This document shows positions 28,343 through 39,755 of a stretch of 64,000 nucleotides of DNA, piece after piece. Position 1 is the stretch's first letter. Every line of letters begins with the position of its first letter. The translations under genes were made by a program, and so were the position numbers. Location of the stretch: assembly GCA_051294375.1 (NCBI GenBank), contig CM119266.1, forward strand, positions 22,015,875 through 22,079,874, in the 5' to 3' direction. The notes below the pieces were generated by a model, which was not told the origin of the DNA, did not search any database, and saw nothing but the letters and a program-made list of their open reading frames with translations. Source of the DNA: Paraspadella gotoi (Eukaryota; Chaetognatha).

Positions 28343-29362
28343 GATTTAGACAGTATTATTCATAAAGGATCAATGAAAGCGGGACGTCTTCCGGCTTCAG
28401 GGGCGTCGTCCGCGGAGACCTTGCCGACGGAGGGCGTCGCCTTTCGACGCTAAGAAATGACGGCGACGCCCTAACGACGTCGTCATCGACGAAACGAAAA
28501 ATCTCTTCACTCGATTTCCCTTTTTTCTTTTTTCTTTTTAAACTTTTATCGCCGCGCTCCTGTTTTTAGGTCGTTCGTCCCGAAAATTTTCGTTTTTAAT
28601 TATGATTATAATCGCGCTTTCCTTTTATTATTAGTTAATATCGTATCGACTACAACACGGGGGAGAGAAGGATAAAAACAAAGAGCGAAAATAACAAAAA
28701 AGTCATTTTTTTTATTTCCCCCTTTGGGTCGTTCTTGTTTTGAGAACTTCTTCTCTAAGAAGCTTGGCCTCCTAAGTTGTTTTCCTAAAGCATATTTTGC
28801 AAGCGTGGATCGGCTATTCATTAGCTCTCTTTCTCTCTCCCTCTCTCTCTGTCTCTCTCACTCTCTCTTTAAGATTTATTTTCCCCGATTCAAGACTCGT
28901 ACAAGCTACGTAGAAGCCATTGACACGAGATTCTCCGCCTTTTAAAAACGCCTCGGCTTTTTTTTTTCTTCTCTTTTGCTCTTATAAGACGTTGACAGCT
29001 TTCTTTGTTCTTTAACGTTAGAGAATGATTTAACTTTTTCGATTTTCGCTTTTCTTTTTTTCAATATTTTTTTTAGTTAAAACTTTTTTTTCGATCTGTT
29101 TAGGTTAGGAATCGAGATTTAAAGAAAAACACGAGTCAAGAATAAATTCATAACCATTCCTAGTTAACCATTTTTTTCCTTCGTTTCCGCTCCCCTTCCT
29201 CCCAGCTCTCTCTCTCTCCATGCGGTCGGGATCATCCACATTCCTATGGTTAACCACTAGAATCATCATTTCTTCAGATTAAAGGAAAGGAAGTCGAAAA
29301 AAAAAGGCCACCGAAAAAAAAGGAAAACCCATCCTCAGACCGCAACGAGCGCTCATGAGAGA

Positions 29363-29372
29363 NNNNNNNNNN
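29363..29372. other. Ten-N gap inside (GA)n
   Basis: A placeholder-length gap with GA repeats on both sides. Confidence 0.99.
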
Positions 29373-30284
29373 GAGAGAGAGAATATTTTGAACCGAGTGA
29401 CCTGTTGTTCCGCCAGTGGCCGGAAATATCTGTTTCCGTTCCGTGCACGCAAACGTCTCCCAATCGAGCGTCGGTTTCCGTTGTGGCACGCAGCCCATTT
29501 TCGGGTTGAGGTAAAGGATTTTTTCCCCTTTCCTTTCATTGTTTAACTTTTTTTAAAATCATTATTCGAGCGTGTACGTAAAAATTTATTTTATTTTTAA
29601 TTGTACCATCGTGGATCGACCGGCTTAAATGAGAAAATTTTAGAAGACGAGTAACGAATCTAACGATTCTTTTAAAAAGAATTAAAGGACATCGTAAAAT
29701 CTTTGTATCGAGGTTCAGGACCGGGTTAATAGCGATTTAATCAAGAGGTGGATGGGAACATTAGTTGGGGCCTTAACGAGCCCGGCCGGCGAGTAGTATT
29801 AATTATTCGTCACGTGACTCGAGTAGATTGCTCAGTACAAGCAGGACAGATCGAGTCTGGCTCTGGGCGAATCGTTGTCCCCGCAAATCGGGAGAGATTT
29901 TTTGACGACCCCAGATTGAGCTCCACCTTCTTTAATGATTTCCGAGGGTGTTCGGATCGCCGCTCATCCGTGCCTCGCCGCTCCCACCCGGATAGAGGGG
30001 GAGATCGACTTTGATTCGCCTCCGCCGCCTCCACGATTGTGCATCCGCCTCCACAGCCTTCTCGATAATTTGGTCGTCGCGCCCTCTCGGTCATCGCACC
30101 TTTTTTATCTTTTCTTGCTTTTCGCTCTCGTATCGCCTTCTCTCCCTCGCCCGTTTCATCCAGCCTGGTTCCTCTTGCATCGTTTCCCAATACAAACCAT
30201 TTGATACAGTTATTTCTATTTTTGAGTATTTTTTCTCTTTTTTGTCTCCAGGTCTTGAGTTTTCTCGTTCAATATTACCAAAAG

Positions 30285-30318
<34 letters not shown>

Positions 30319-30604
30319 AGCTAAAGTTTTTCAAAGCTTTGATTCTCTCTTTGTCCTTTTCTACTATATTTTCCTGAAGTCTATTCGTGTTAGTGTACTA
30401 TTAGTGTTAAATTTATTAAATTATTTTGTTTTCGACGTCACTAATGGAAGTAACGCAAGATCGGGACAGCCACGAGCGTCTCGAATTATCGCCGCGTGAA
30501 TTCAAGAGTCGCCGGCAGAGGGCGTTTTCTCCACGAGGAACTCTGCGAATGCGTCTCAAACTCTCGCTTCGGGGAAGCCATTACCCTCTTTACAAAGTTT
30601 GTCT

Positions 30605-30613
30605 GAGAGAGAG

Positions 30614-30648
<35 letters not shown>

Positions 30649-30651
30649 GAG

Positions 30652-30692
<41 letters not shown>
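30605..30692. repeat. (GA)n microsatellite
   Basis: GA run with a few GAGGAG interruptions. Confidence 0.95.
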
Positions 30693-30693
<1 letters not shown>

Positions 30694-31193
30694 ATTGCGA
30701 TAGAGAAAACTAATACGGAGAAGTTGTGTAAGAGTCAACGGCTGTTGCAGCGGTTGCTCAGGTCGTCGTCGTCATTGCAGCTGTTGCCTTTTACTCTCTG
30801 GATATTTCCAGACGAGGAGAGAGCTTTTGCTTTTATTCTTTTTTTTTTAAAGTTGGTTGGTTTCTACTGATGCCGAATCCAAAAAAGTGACAAATCAAAA
30901 CCTTTGTCTATCTTATTTTGTTATGGTGCAGTAAACAAATCGTATTTCTTATTTTTATTTTTTATTTTATCGTATATTCTATTTTTCTTTCTCTCTCTCC
31001 TCCCCCCTCTTCCCTCCTTCTCCGCCTACCCTCACTCCCTTTATTTTTATTCCCACTAAAAAAAATTAATAATAATAATAATAATTATAATAATAATAAT
31101 TCGACCTCGTTATGACTTCCTCTTCGCATCGAACTCCACCTTGTGAGTGACTTTGGGCTTTCCTTGGGCATCACTTTGGCATTCTTCGGCTAA

Positions 31194-31340
31194 ATGCCCT
31201 GGGAAATCCTAAAGGAACGGGTGGCCTTTCGTCAGTCTCAACTAACGCCCGATAAGCGTCGATTAATACAACGAAAAATATCTACTAATCTCCACTACTT
31301 CAAATTGACGAAAACAAGCAAGCAAAAAAAAAAAAAAAAG
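31194..31340 (+). CDS. Unrecognised ORF fragment
   Basis: From an ATG at 31,194 the frame reads MPWEILKERVAFRQSQLTPD and continues for about 25 more balanced residues before entering a poly-Lys run from poly-A. The first 45 residues look protein-like, but no splice partner or family is recognised. It may be part of the same locus as the exons at 31,674-32,214. Confidence 0.2.
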
Positions 31341-31673
31341 AAAAAAAATTCAAACAAAAAAAAACAAACCATTATTAACATTTTCCTCCCTAAAATTAAT
31401 ATACGGTATGACCCAATGCTTACTAATACTACGATATCTAATTAAATCTTACTCGTTACTGACTTTATTAACACTTCACTTAACGATATTTCTGAATTCT
31501 CTATGCGAAGAATTGGATATACTCCCACTCCAAGTCTATTTACTAATTAACTCTATAAAACTAAAAGTAAGACTTACGGTCCAACTCATTGTCACTTGCG
31601 CCCTTAACCGTCCCTTTGTCCCTTTGTTCCCTTCTTACAACCCTTGTCCTAATTCTTCCACCCATGAGTACAG

Positions 31674-32214
31674 AAAATTCAAAATTACACGCGGAAGGCA
31701 TCAAGAACTGCGAAGTGATGAAGACTCAGTTTATTTCCGGTCCTTTTCAGTCACCGCTTCCTTTCTCCAACGCCTAAATGGTAAGGAATTCGATGCGAAA
31801 AAACATTGCGTGGAAATACGGTATTCCACAGTCGGTTGGTAAATGAGCCAGAACGGGCCTTACTCCGACAATAACTTTGTCACGTACGATAATTATACAA
31901 GCTTATTTAAAAAAAAAAACAACTAATGGAAGATATTTCTCAAGCTTCTTACACTATATCGCCGTATCATTTGTACTTTTGCGAAAGTCTTTTTCAGTTT
32001 TTTAGAGCTTTAAATCGAAAGGTTTTTTGAGTCAATTATTTTTTTCATAGATTCGCTGGGACCAAAGTCGAAGAGAAAAAAAGCAGCGCTGACAGACGTC
32101 GCGTCTCGGAGGGCGAGCGTCATTCCATATTCCTGCGAGAAGGCGACGACGACGACGACGACGACTATTACCACGACGTCAACGCCGAGCAGTCGAGTGA
32201 AATGTTGGGATTGA
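31674..32214 (+). CDS. Candidate last two exons of an unrecognised gene
   Basis: An acceptor (CATGAGTACAG) opens an exon 31,674-31,780 ending at a strong donor (AAATG|GTAAGG). Another acceptor (TTTTTTCATAG) opens a terminal exon 32,051-32,214 ending in TGA. The phases match (one base plus two). The joined product has a basic cluster KSKRKKAAL, an RRASV site of the kind used by basophilic kinases, and a Thr run derived from a (GAC)n repeat. AATAAA-like signals follow around 32,376. The first exon lies inside a longer open frame (31,408-31,842) whose upstream part is Leu-rich and hydrophobic. In another frame the same exon reads MSTENSKLHAEG and stops just before the donor, so the reading frame is not secure. 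Confidence 0.3.
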
Positions 32215-33785
32215 AATGATGTTTGCTTTAAAATAGAATCACAACGTGCGCGATTCGTGGGTTTTTTGCATTTATGCTTTGCAAAGATTTTGAGGTTTAT
32301 CGCTCAATAGAAACTGAAATTTTATTTAGTATTGTTAATTTTCCCCGTTGTTTACAGTGTTTTACTTTTTAGTGAAAATAAAAGCATACAATTGAATACA
32401 TTGTGTAACAATTTACTGTAGTGTAGAATAAATTCAATAAAGGACGGTCGAGTTAGTTTATAAGTTGTGCTAATCTAAATTCAAGTGTTAAAAATTCATA
32501 AATGATTTGGAACGGTGGTTTTTCTTGAATGTCATCTCATTCTAAAAGATATTAATAAAGATTAGATTGAAAGGTTCTGTAACTTTGGAGAATAACTTCA
32601 AAGTGGTAGAGATTGTCAAATGCGCTGAATAAGGTTTAAAATTAAACCGAAACGTGTCCGATAATAAATGTTAACTCGTTGTTTAAATGAAAATAAGATC
32701 TCTACAATTTTGTAACTCTAGCAACGAAAATAAAGGAAACTTTACGAGATTATCTTCATAAAAATCAGCTCTTTTTCAAGGGTGAAGTTACTTGTAGTTT
32801 ACGTACGCAACGATAACTGATATCATCAGCTTATCATTCAATGAACCCATTTTGTCATTCAACGGATTTAAATATATACGTTTCTTACCCGTTTTAAACA
32901 AGCTCTTTATTAGCTAACTTGAAATTTGGTACGCCTAATTAGTAATTACGTAGTTAAAATATATGCTTCAAATTTTGTGTGAAACGTAATTTAAAGTCTT
33001 TTTTTAACAAAGAAAAATATTGTAGATTTAATTACTCTTTTCCTACGAGTACGAGGAGTTGGATTCCAAATTGTTATTTTGTTGAAATTCAAGAACGTCG
33101 TAGGGACCTAGATGAAACAGGAGCATCCATCTAGCCAACAAATTCGAGAACTTATCAAAACTAAAAAAGGTAATTTATTTAATAATAAAAGTAAATAGAC
33201 TTGAGACAAAAAATTATATTCATTAAATAAGTGTTGATGGGTATAAAAAAAGTAATTGCTACGGACTAAAGTGTTCTATAGAAGTTATTGAAGTTATCAG
33301 TTATTGAGGCGAATATGAATTTTTGGGTTATGATTCATTCAACCAGAACTGTTTTATAGTTTTCTTCTGGAAGAGGATTCCTATTTCTGAAAGAGTTAAA
33401 TACGAGAGAAACTATATTGATTTCTTTACTAATTTTGTGTGTTTTTTGTTTTTTGTTTTATAAAAAAAATAAATTGTTTCAAAGCCCAGCATTTTTTTGC
33501 TAAACTCTAAATGCTGGTATCGGGTAACGTCACGACACCAATTAAACCTGTTTTTTCAATTCCTTTTATCAAAATGAAATCTTCAACAATCGGATTACTT
33601 TTTATTTAAATTTTATTTTGATTTCATTTTTCGACTTTACGCAATTCTTAGTGATTTGAAATTATGATAATTTTGCTTCGTAGACATTGTGATTCTGTAT
33701 TTTAAATTCTATATTTCAGTGAATATTTTTAAAAATATATTTCACTCTGTCTTTTAACATTTAATGGGGAACTCTAAAAAAGAAA
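32215..33785. other. AT-rich stretch, no supported gene
   Basis: Apart from a possible short exon at 33,112-33,174 (starting MKQEHPSSQQ, donor GGTAATTT), which does not match the phase of the next exon, I see nothing coding. A perfect 9-bp stem hairpin, CCAGCATTT...AAATGCTGG, lies at about 33,486-33,518. Confidence 0.5.
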
Positions 33786-36208
33786 ATGGTTTATAACGAC
33801 TCCGAAGATGTAATTTCACGATTGAATTTCCTCCTCATATCTACGAATGACGACAGTACAACTGGAGACGTTTTTTGTTTTTTCAACGAAAAACTCGGAA
33901 ATAAAAAGGGTATGAATAATGTATATTGTATAATCAATACGTTAAAACCTTCATAAGAACTACTAATGAAACTGTTTTACACAAACTGCGCTCCTATTTA
34001 ACTTTATGGTTGTGAAATCAAAACATTCCTTTCTCGGGATATGAATAGACTATTTTTTAAACGAATTTTGCAGACTTATGCAATATGCATGTATCTATCT
34101 TTGTTTGAATGTATGATTGTATGTTTGATTTTTGTACTGAATCAACCTTGTGGCATTCGAATGAAAACGCCTATAATAATGAACAGAAAAGCCAATATGA
34201 AAAATACAAAATTAATCAAACATTTTATTAAACTTTAAAGGGTCTTGCAATCAACGGAAAGGGCGTCAGTATTGTTCAAGCAAAAATCGTTCCTATCTCG
34301 AAAAAATTTGCCGGCATCTAAACTCACGTCTTGAATGGCCAAATACAATCAACGATCCATTCATTCCATGCACTTGCGTTTGCAATAAAACACATCCCTT
34401 TTTCAGGTTTTTTTTCCATTTACTATTCTAAACAAGTTAGCTTTTTACAAGAAATTATCTCCGTCCATGAAGAAGTGATTAACATCATATCACTTTAATA
34501 TATTAAAAGTATTAATATTAAAACTAATATCGATCTCCATTAGGTTGCCAACCGATTCGCAGATACCAGGATGCTACGCACCCAGTGAAAAAAATGGTAA
34601 AAAACAGAATTTTGAAACATTAAGATATTGCCCATAACCACCCTGGTTTTCTTTACTGCTTCATCAAAGTTTTACTGCCGGTTGCGATTGGGGTTACTGC
34701 TCTACTGTTGCTTATAACTGGAATAGTCATATGGTTTTGCAAGAAAAAACAAATTCAAACAAAACCAAGGAAAGTTATAATATTCACCACATTGTAATTA
34801 TCAGGAATTATAAATATGTTTTAACGAAAATAAACTTAGGCTAAAAGAAAACTCCGAAAAGGATGCGGTTCCAGGGTATTTGGAATTTCTTCGACGCACT
34901 TCCAGCCGATCAAGAGGATGGAGCTGGAGACGAGCCAGAGATTCCGCCGTTTTTAACCAGCAACAAATGCAACCAACCTTACCACCCAATCACACTTTTA
35001 ATAATCTCGTAAATTCCCGATTCAATCTCAGTGTTGCACGATTATTACGATTATTATTAATCTCTTAGTGTTTTTAATTTTCAAAGAACACGATCGAAGC
35101 TCGCGGAACTCCAAGGGACGTCGGGGGTTATAGATCATCAAGCTTTTTGTATCACACGCCAGAGTCAGGATTCGAGGACGGCAACCAACACATCGCTGTG
35201 GATCTTACCTCCCCACTGCCCCCGCTCCCTGCGAAGGAAAACAACCAAGCGGCATTTTCCAGCGTCCAGAGGAACCCGAGTGACGTCAGCAATGTTTATA
35301 ACTACCCGATGTTGGCTAATGGGTAAGCTTTTTTAAAACTAAGTGTCGTGGACACTCTATATTTTTCGACATGAAGGTTTTAAAAATAATGTTGAGAAGG
35401 CCAGAATAAATTTTGGATGAATGCAAGAAACCTAAGCTAAAGTTTCGAAGTCGTGTTTTTTTGCGCAATTACCGTCAAAAAACTCATTATAAAATTCAGC
35501 TCAAAAATAAAATAGCGTCAGTAATCTCATAAGGCCGCAATAATTTAAATTTCATTTTATTAGCAAATTTATCGAACGTCACTACGAAAGTTTGAAAGAG
35601 AAAACCGTCGATCAAAAGAATGATGACAAAGAGGTGAGTGATTGATAAAGATCGTTTAATTAGTAGCATAAATGAATATTTTAAATTTGTTCAAGGAAAT
35701 TTCAAGTCTGGAAACTGACGTGTATGAGCCTTTAAACATGAGAGCGGATAATGGTGAGTTCCTAGTTCTTAATGAGTTACATAATTTGCTTCGTTACCGT
35801 TTGACCAATCGTCCAGTTTATTCGCAGATCTTGACGAAATTTCTGATGAATTGGATTACGAAAAGCCTTTACCGGTTGACACTTTCAGGCTCATGAAACA
35901 TAAGCGAAAAGATTATGAAACTATAGCAATCAACGGTAGACAAAATTATTTACGATATTTATCCAATAAATAATAATCACAGCGCTTAGTTTTCTATTTA
36001 CTTTACAGCACCTAACCCGGATGGAGAAGGAAGCTACTCTAAACTGGCCCCAACAACAACAAATAACGAGTCGAATCGGTTATCACGAGACGAAGAGACA
36101 GATCCCAAAACTCCCCCAATTACGCCCGAATCGTCGAAAAAAGACTTTGTTGACACACCCCACGCTTGTGAAAATCCTAAATATTATGAATTATTAAAAA
36201 CATCTTGA
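33786..36208 (+). CDS. Single-pass membrane protein with multi-tyrosine (ITAM-like) cytoplasmic tail
   Basis: I do not recognise the family. Ten exons join in phase: 33786-33909, 34241-34406, 34544-34596, 34625-34793, 34840-35008, 35087-35322, 35564-35633, 35696-35753, 35828-35935, 36009-36208 (1,353 bp, 450 residues); the shortest introns are 28 and 46 bp. Residues 1-129 are Cys-rich (ending with a CTCVC cluster) with two N-glycosylation sequons (NRS, NKT). A hydrophobic segment at about 130-153 is followed by FCKKK, placing the C-terminus in the cytoplasm. The tail has a proline-rich SPLPPLPAK and tyrosine motifs Y300PML, Y313ESL, Y339EPL, Y378ETI, Y394SKL and Y444ELL, plus an NPKY at 440-443. 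Such motifs recruit SH2 or PTB proteins in known receptors. No clear signal peptide is seen, so the N-terminus is uncertain and upstream exons may be missing. The stop lies 11 bp from that of the convergent WDR53 gene. Confidence 0.65.
34409..34543 (+). other. Intron with an ambiguous splice boundary
   Basis: The proposed donor of the previous exon (TTTTTCAG|GTTTTTT at 34,406/34,407) looks as much like an acceptor as a donor. The downstream phase agrees with its use as a donor, but this junction is the weakest in the model. Confidence 0.4.
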
Positions 36209-36219
36209 AGACATTTTTT

Positions 36220-37889
36220 TTATGTATCAACTGAATAAACAACTATATCAGAAGTAGAATCAGCCACAGAGATCAAAAAGCATGCTGCAGTTGCTGGACG
36301 TCTAGCGGACTGTTCTTTCGCGGCAGCCCCCTGAAGCTGAGAGTCAGATTGGCAAAGTTCATCCGTAATTCTGACTTTTAAAATTGAGATCCAATTGATT
36401 GGTGCTCCATGGTGAATCCGTTTCACAGGCGTCATTATCGTTTCCACGGAAGGTTTACTTTTGAGAGGTTTCGAAGCTTCTCCACTTTTCTTTGCAGATT
36501 TTTGTCGTTTGCCTTTTTTCGGGGCGGTTTCGCGGTCGCGGGATGGCGCCGGCGCTTCATTAACGGTAACTAATGTCTTCTCCTCTATCTTCCAAACTAC
36601 GAGTAGTCCGTCGTTGCCACCGGAGAGTAGCAGATCGTCGTAGAGAAATGTCAATTGACTAACTCCTTTGGTGTGTGTTCTGTTTTTCGTTAAAACCAGA
36701 AAAAAAATGTATTCGTAATACAATGTCCAAAGCGTAGTATTTTATTAGTTTTTGTTTCAATTACTTGCTCGGCGAAGAAGTTAGGAAGATAACTGTTTTC
36801 TTAGAAGAATCAAAAAGCTGGACGCTGGAATCCTCGATTCCTGCAGCTAAATAATTTCCGCTTGGCGATATTGCGACGCAGTGGACTAATGGGGGATTCA
36901 CCTGAAAATATGTAAAAAAAAAATATTTCAATATATTTTATATGTCGAATTTGCTTTGTTGCTGATTAATGAATAACCATCATACCATGTAAGAAGAAGC
37001 AAGTTCGGCCTCTATTTCATCTCCAGACGCTGATCTCTTTGAGTTGGCAACTTTGACGATTTCGTTCATTTTTATGACTTGCCCCACACGACACCTTGCA
37101 AAATCCTCCCAAACAACCAAAGTGCAATCCAATCCCGCGCTTACTATCGCCAATGGACGACTTGGGCGAAAGGACACCGATGAGCAAATTGTAGTATGCT
37201 TTCGCAGTGTTCTGTAAACCTGGTGGTGATGAATTGAAAACTTTCTCCCGAAATGTATATCAAATTATTTTAATTTACATACTTTAACTTCCGGTTTGAG
37301 GAGAATGATCTTTATTTCTCCAGAGTCGTCACTCGACGCTAAATAAGTACCATCTTGAGTGACTGACAAGGAATTGATATCATCATCGTTAAAATCCCAG
37401 ATATTCTTGGTTTCAGTAGTAGATCCGATGTCTATGGAATAAATGCTTCTCCCGCAACCAGCGAAGCATTTTAAAGACGTGGTCTGATTTTAAAAAACGA
37501 TTAAACTTTAACTTTAACGAACACTTTAATTTAATTGATCTGGACAACTACCTGACTGTGATCAATACAAAGTGCCCCAACATCATCTTCTTCCTTTCCG
37601 AGAATTAATCGGAAGAAACATTTTCCAGTGAGAAAATCTTCTTTCGTCGCATCATTGATGTTAACGTTCCAAATACACAACTGGCCGCCTTCAGAGCCAG
37701 AAATCAAAAACAGTTCCTACATATTAACAATAAGAAAATAAACAAAAATTGATCAATTTTAACTTGGATTTAATGTATGACACAGAGACAAACCTCATCT
37801 TTTTCAAGGGCTTGAGCCTTTGACCATGCAGATGAAACAAATGATTGCTGAGCGCTTCTTCCAGGAAAAGGGGGTAGTTTTATCTTCAT
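36220..37889 (-). CDS. WDR53: WD repeat-containing protein 53
   Basis: Six exons on the minus strand (37794-37889, 37552-37716, 37283-37483, 36986-37219, 36765-36901, 36220-36679) join in phase to 430 residues. Diagnostic stretches match the WDR53 family: SGSEGGQLCIWNV, SLSVTQDGTYLASSDDSG, HTTICSSVSFRPSRPLAIVS, SAGLDCTLVVWE, GVSQLTFLYDDLLLSGGNDG and the terminal HHGAPINW. The fold is a single WD40 propeller. WDR53 has been reported among the CUL4-DDB1 ubiquitin-ligase substrate adaptors (family knowledge; I see no clear WDxR motif here). It is longer than the roughly 360-residue vertebrate protein mainly because of a Lys/Ser/Pro-rich insertion after the GGNDG repeat, as in other members but larger. 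Introns are 63-85 bp. It converges on the membrane-protein gene and diverges from CTCF. An acceptor-like TTTTCAG upstream of the ATG suggests a 5' untranslated exon. Confidence 0.92.
36234..36239 (+). terminator. Poly(A) signal of the membrane-protein gene
   Basis: AATAAA lies 26 bp after the TGA, inside the last coding exon of WDR53 on the opposite strand. The two transcripts are therefore expected to overlap at their 3' ends. Confidence 0.6.
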
Positions 37890-38803
37890 CTTAGGGTACC
37901 CTGAAAATCCAAATTATAATTTTTTGTTAATTTAATATCTAAAATGTTTTCCTATCTCTTTTGAGTAGTCCTTTTTATCTTATCTAACACCCTGCTGTAC
38001 TTTTTTGTTCATCGGAATGCAATTTTATTACAAGGTTGTGACTGTGAGTGTTAACTTGTTAAGTTTGCTCCAATTAAGTTTTAAAATTACGTCAAAAATT
38101 AGAATAAAAACCAGTCCGGATTGAAAGTGTCCAATAGAACCTTTCGAATGGGATCAACATCAAGTAAGAAACTTTGGTTGAAAGTCTCGCGTCTTAGAGC
38201 GACCGTCACTCAAGACTCAGCCAATAGGAAGCTTTTCTCTTTTAAAATTGTGTTTTAACCGACAACGGCCTACGCGAATCAAGACTAAGGAAAAGATCAA
38301 GTTTGGCCAATGAACACGCTGCATTCTCAACGACGAAGTTCGTACCCAAAAATAATTTTTTAAAGAAAAAACTTGTTTTCGCTACCATCATAAAGGCGTG
38401 TAAGAATAAACTAAAAAAAAATTTACAGTTGGGAAGGTGTTCAAATGTTATATCTAGCTTATTTCGATTCTCATGCCATCGTCCGTTGAATGTTAAAACG
38501 TTCGTGCATGCAAAGCCACCATCGGGAGGGAAGCAGCCGAGCGAGCGAGCCACCGTCGATTCTCTTTTGGCTTCCTCTTCCTCTTCTCCTCCTCCTTGCC
38601 GACTGCAACATTCTCCTCTTCCTCCTCGGCCGAGCTGAACGGACAGCGCCTCCCAACGGTCGGGAGGCTGCACCGAGGCGAGGAGCCACCGAACCTCATT
38701 CATCGGATCGACCGCCGTCACGAAAAGACCTCGTCGAGTTGATTTAAAAACAACGTTCGAGGACGAAGCGCGAAATTATTACGACGAAACGTCGGTTACC
38801 TGG
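37890..38803. promoter_or_regulatory. Probable bidirectional promoter and 5' untranslated exon of CTCF
   Basis: The interval separates the WDR53 start codon (minus strand) from a strong donor TGG|GTAAGT at 38,803/38,804 that most likely ends the first non-coding exon of CTCF. The right part (38,500-38,780) is GC-rich with several CpGs. ORFs within it on both strands are short and overlap each other, consistent with untranslated sequence. No TATA box stands out. Confidence 0.5.
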
Positions 38804-39755
38804 GTAAGTGAGTTCCTGGCGATGTCGTTTTTTTCTTTTTTACAATTCTACTAATAGAATTTTGTCTGCGAATTCGCACTGGTGGTGAAAGGGGGAAATT
38901 CTTATTCGAATGGGGAAGATGTCTCTCTTCGGAGGAGGAAAAGGGAGAGAAAGAGTGAGGGCGATCCCACCGCCGCCTGCCACAACCTCCTCCCTGACGA
39001 GATGGCGTGCTTTTTTCTTTCATCTCGTCGAATCTGAGAGAGTAACCATGATAATATGCCTCACTGTTACAGAGCTCCGACAAGCATGGGTGTTGCTAAG
39101 AAAATTGCGTTTCTTTGTCTCGAAAGAAAGAAAGAGCAACTTTTCAATATTTGTGATGAAGTCAGGATTTTCTCCACCAGCTTGTCGAGGTTTTTCCCCG
39201 CTAGGTGTTTGGAATTCTTGTCAACATTGCAGTTCATGTTTGTGTAATAGATTACGTTTTGCGGTATAATATTATAATATAATATTACCAGACGTGATTC
39301 AGTTTAGAGGCGTCGAACACGAAAAACTGGAAAGTTGTGAGCTGCTGTGCTACAACTTTTGGATCGAGTATAAGATTTCGTGGAACGAGCACTTAATAAA
39401 AAAAGTCGTCAGATTCATTTGAAGCACGCAAATATTATGGGTAAAATTTTAGAAAATCCTTGAATGTCAGAGGTCAAATTTTAAAAAATTAATTCCCACA
39501 ATCACGTACTAACGTATTATTGACGTGGGTCTTTGATATGGTTTTTTAATATGACAAGAAGGGTTTTTCATTTTGAATTTGGTCAAATTTTCTCTTTCGA
39601 AAGATTTTTAAAAATTTACGGCCGATGAACCCTACCAATTTATTATTTTTTAACCATATCTCGAGGCTGTTGCGTTAATTAACAACCATTACACTTTACA
39701 AGAAGCTAAATTAGTTATTTTCCTTTGATAGGCTCCCTGACTGGCATTTGCATTC
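38804..39755 (+). other. First intron and 5' leader of CTCF
   Basis: Runs from the GTAAGT donor to an acceptor TTTGATAG at about 39,730, 26 bp before the start codon. There is no coding signal. The ORFs at 38,910-39,269 have no splice or family support. Confidence 0.6.

Larger units (their letters stand above)
25887..31193. other. Region without a recognised gene, with simple repeats
   Basis: Contains (GTC)n 27,402-27,435, (GA)n with a 10-N gap at 27,562-27,604, (CT)n 28,298-28,339, (GA)n with a 10-N gap at 29,357-29,381, (CT)n 30,289-30,317, (GA)n 30,605-30,692 and (ATA)n 31,067-31,101. The segment 29,395-29,511 ends in a good donor (GTTGAG|GTAAAG) and could be a 5' untranslated exon, but no partner exon was identified. 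Confidence 0.5.

Noticed and set aside
33112-33174. Upstream start exon MKQEHPSSQQ for the membrane protein
   Set aside because: It ends in phase 1, whereas the next assigned exon needs phase 0; no signal peptide is encoded, so I left it out.
38242-39083. Overlapping ORFs on both strands between WDR53 and CTCF
   Set aside because: Mutually overlapping frames with Arg/Ser-rich composition typical of GC-rich 5' untranslated sequence.
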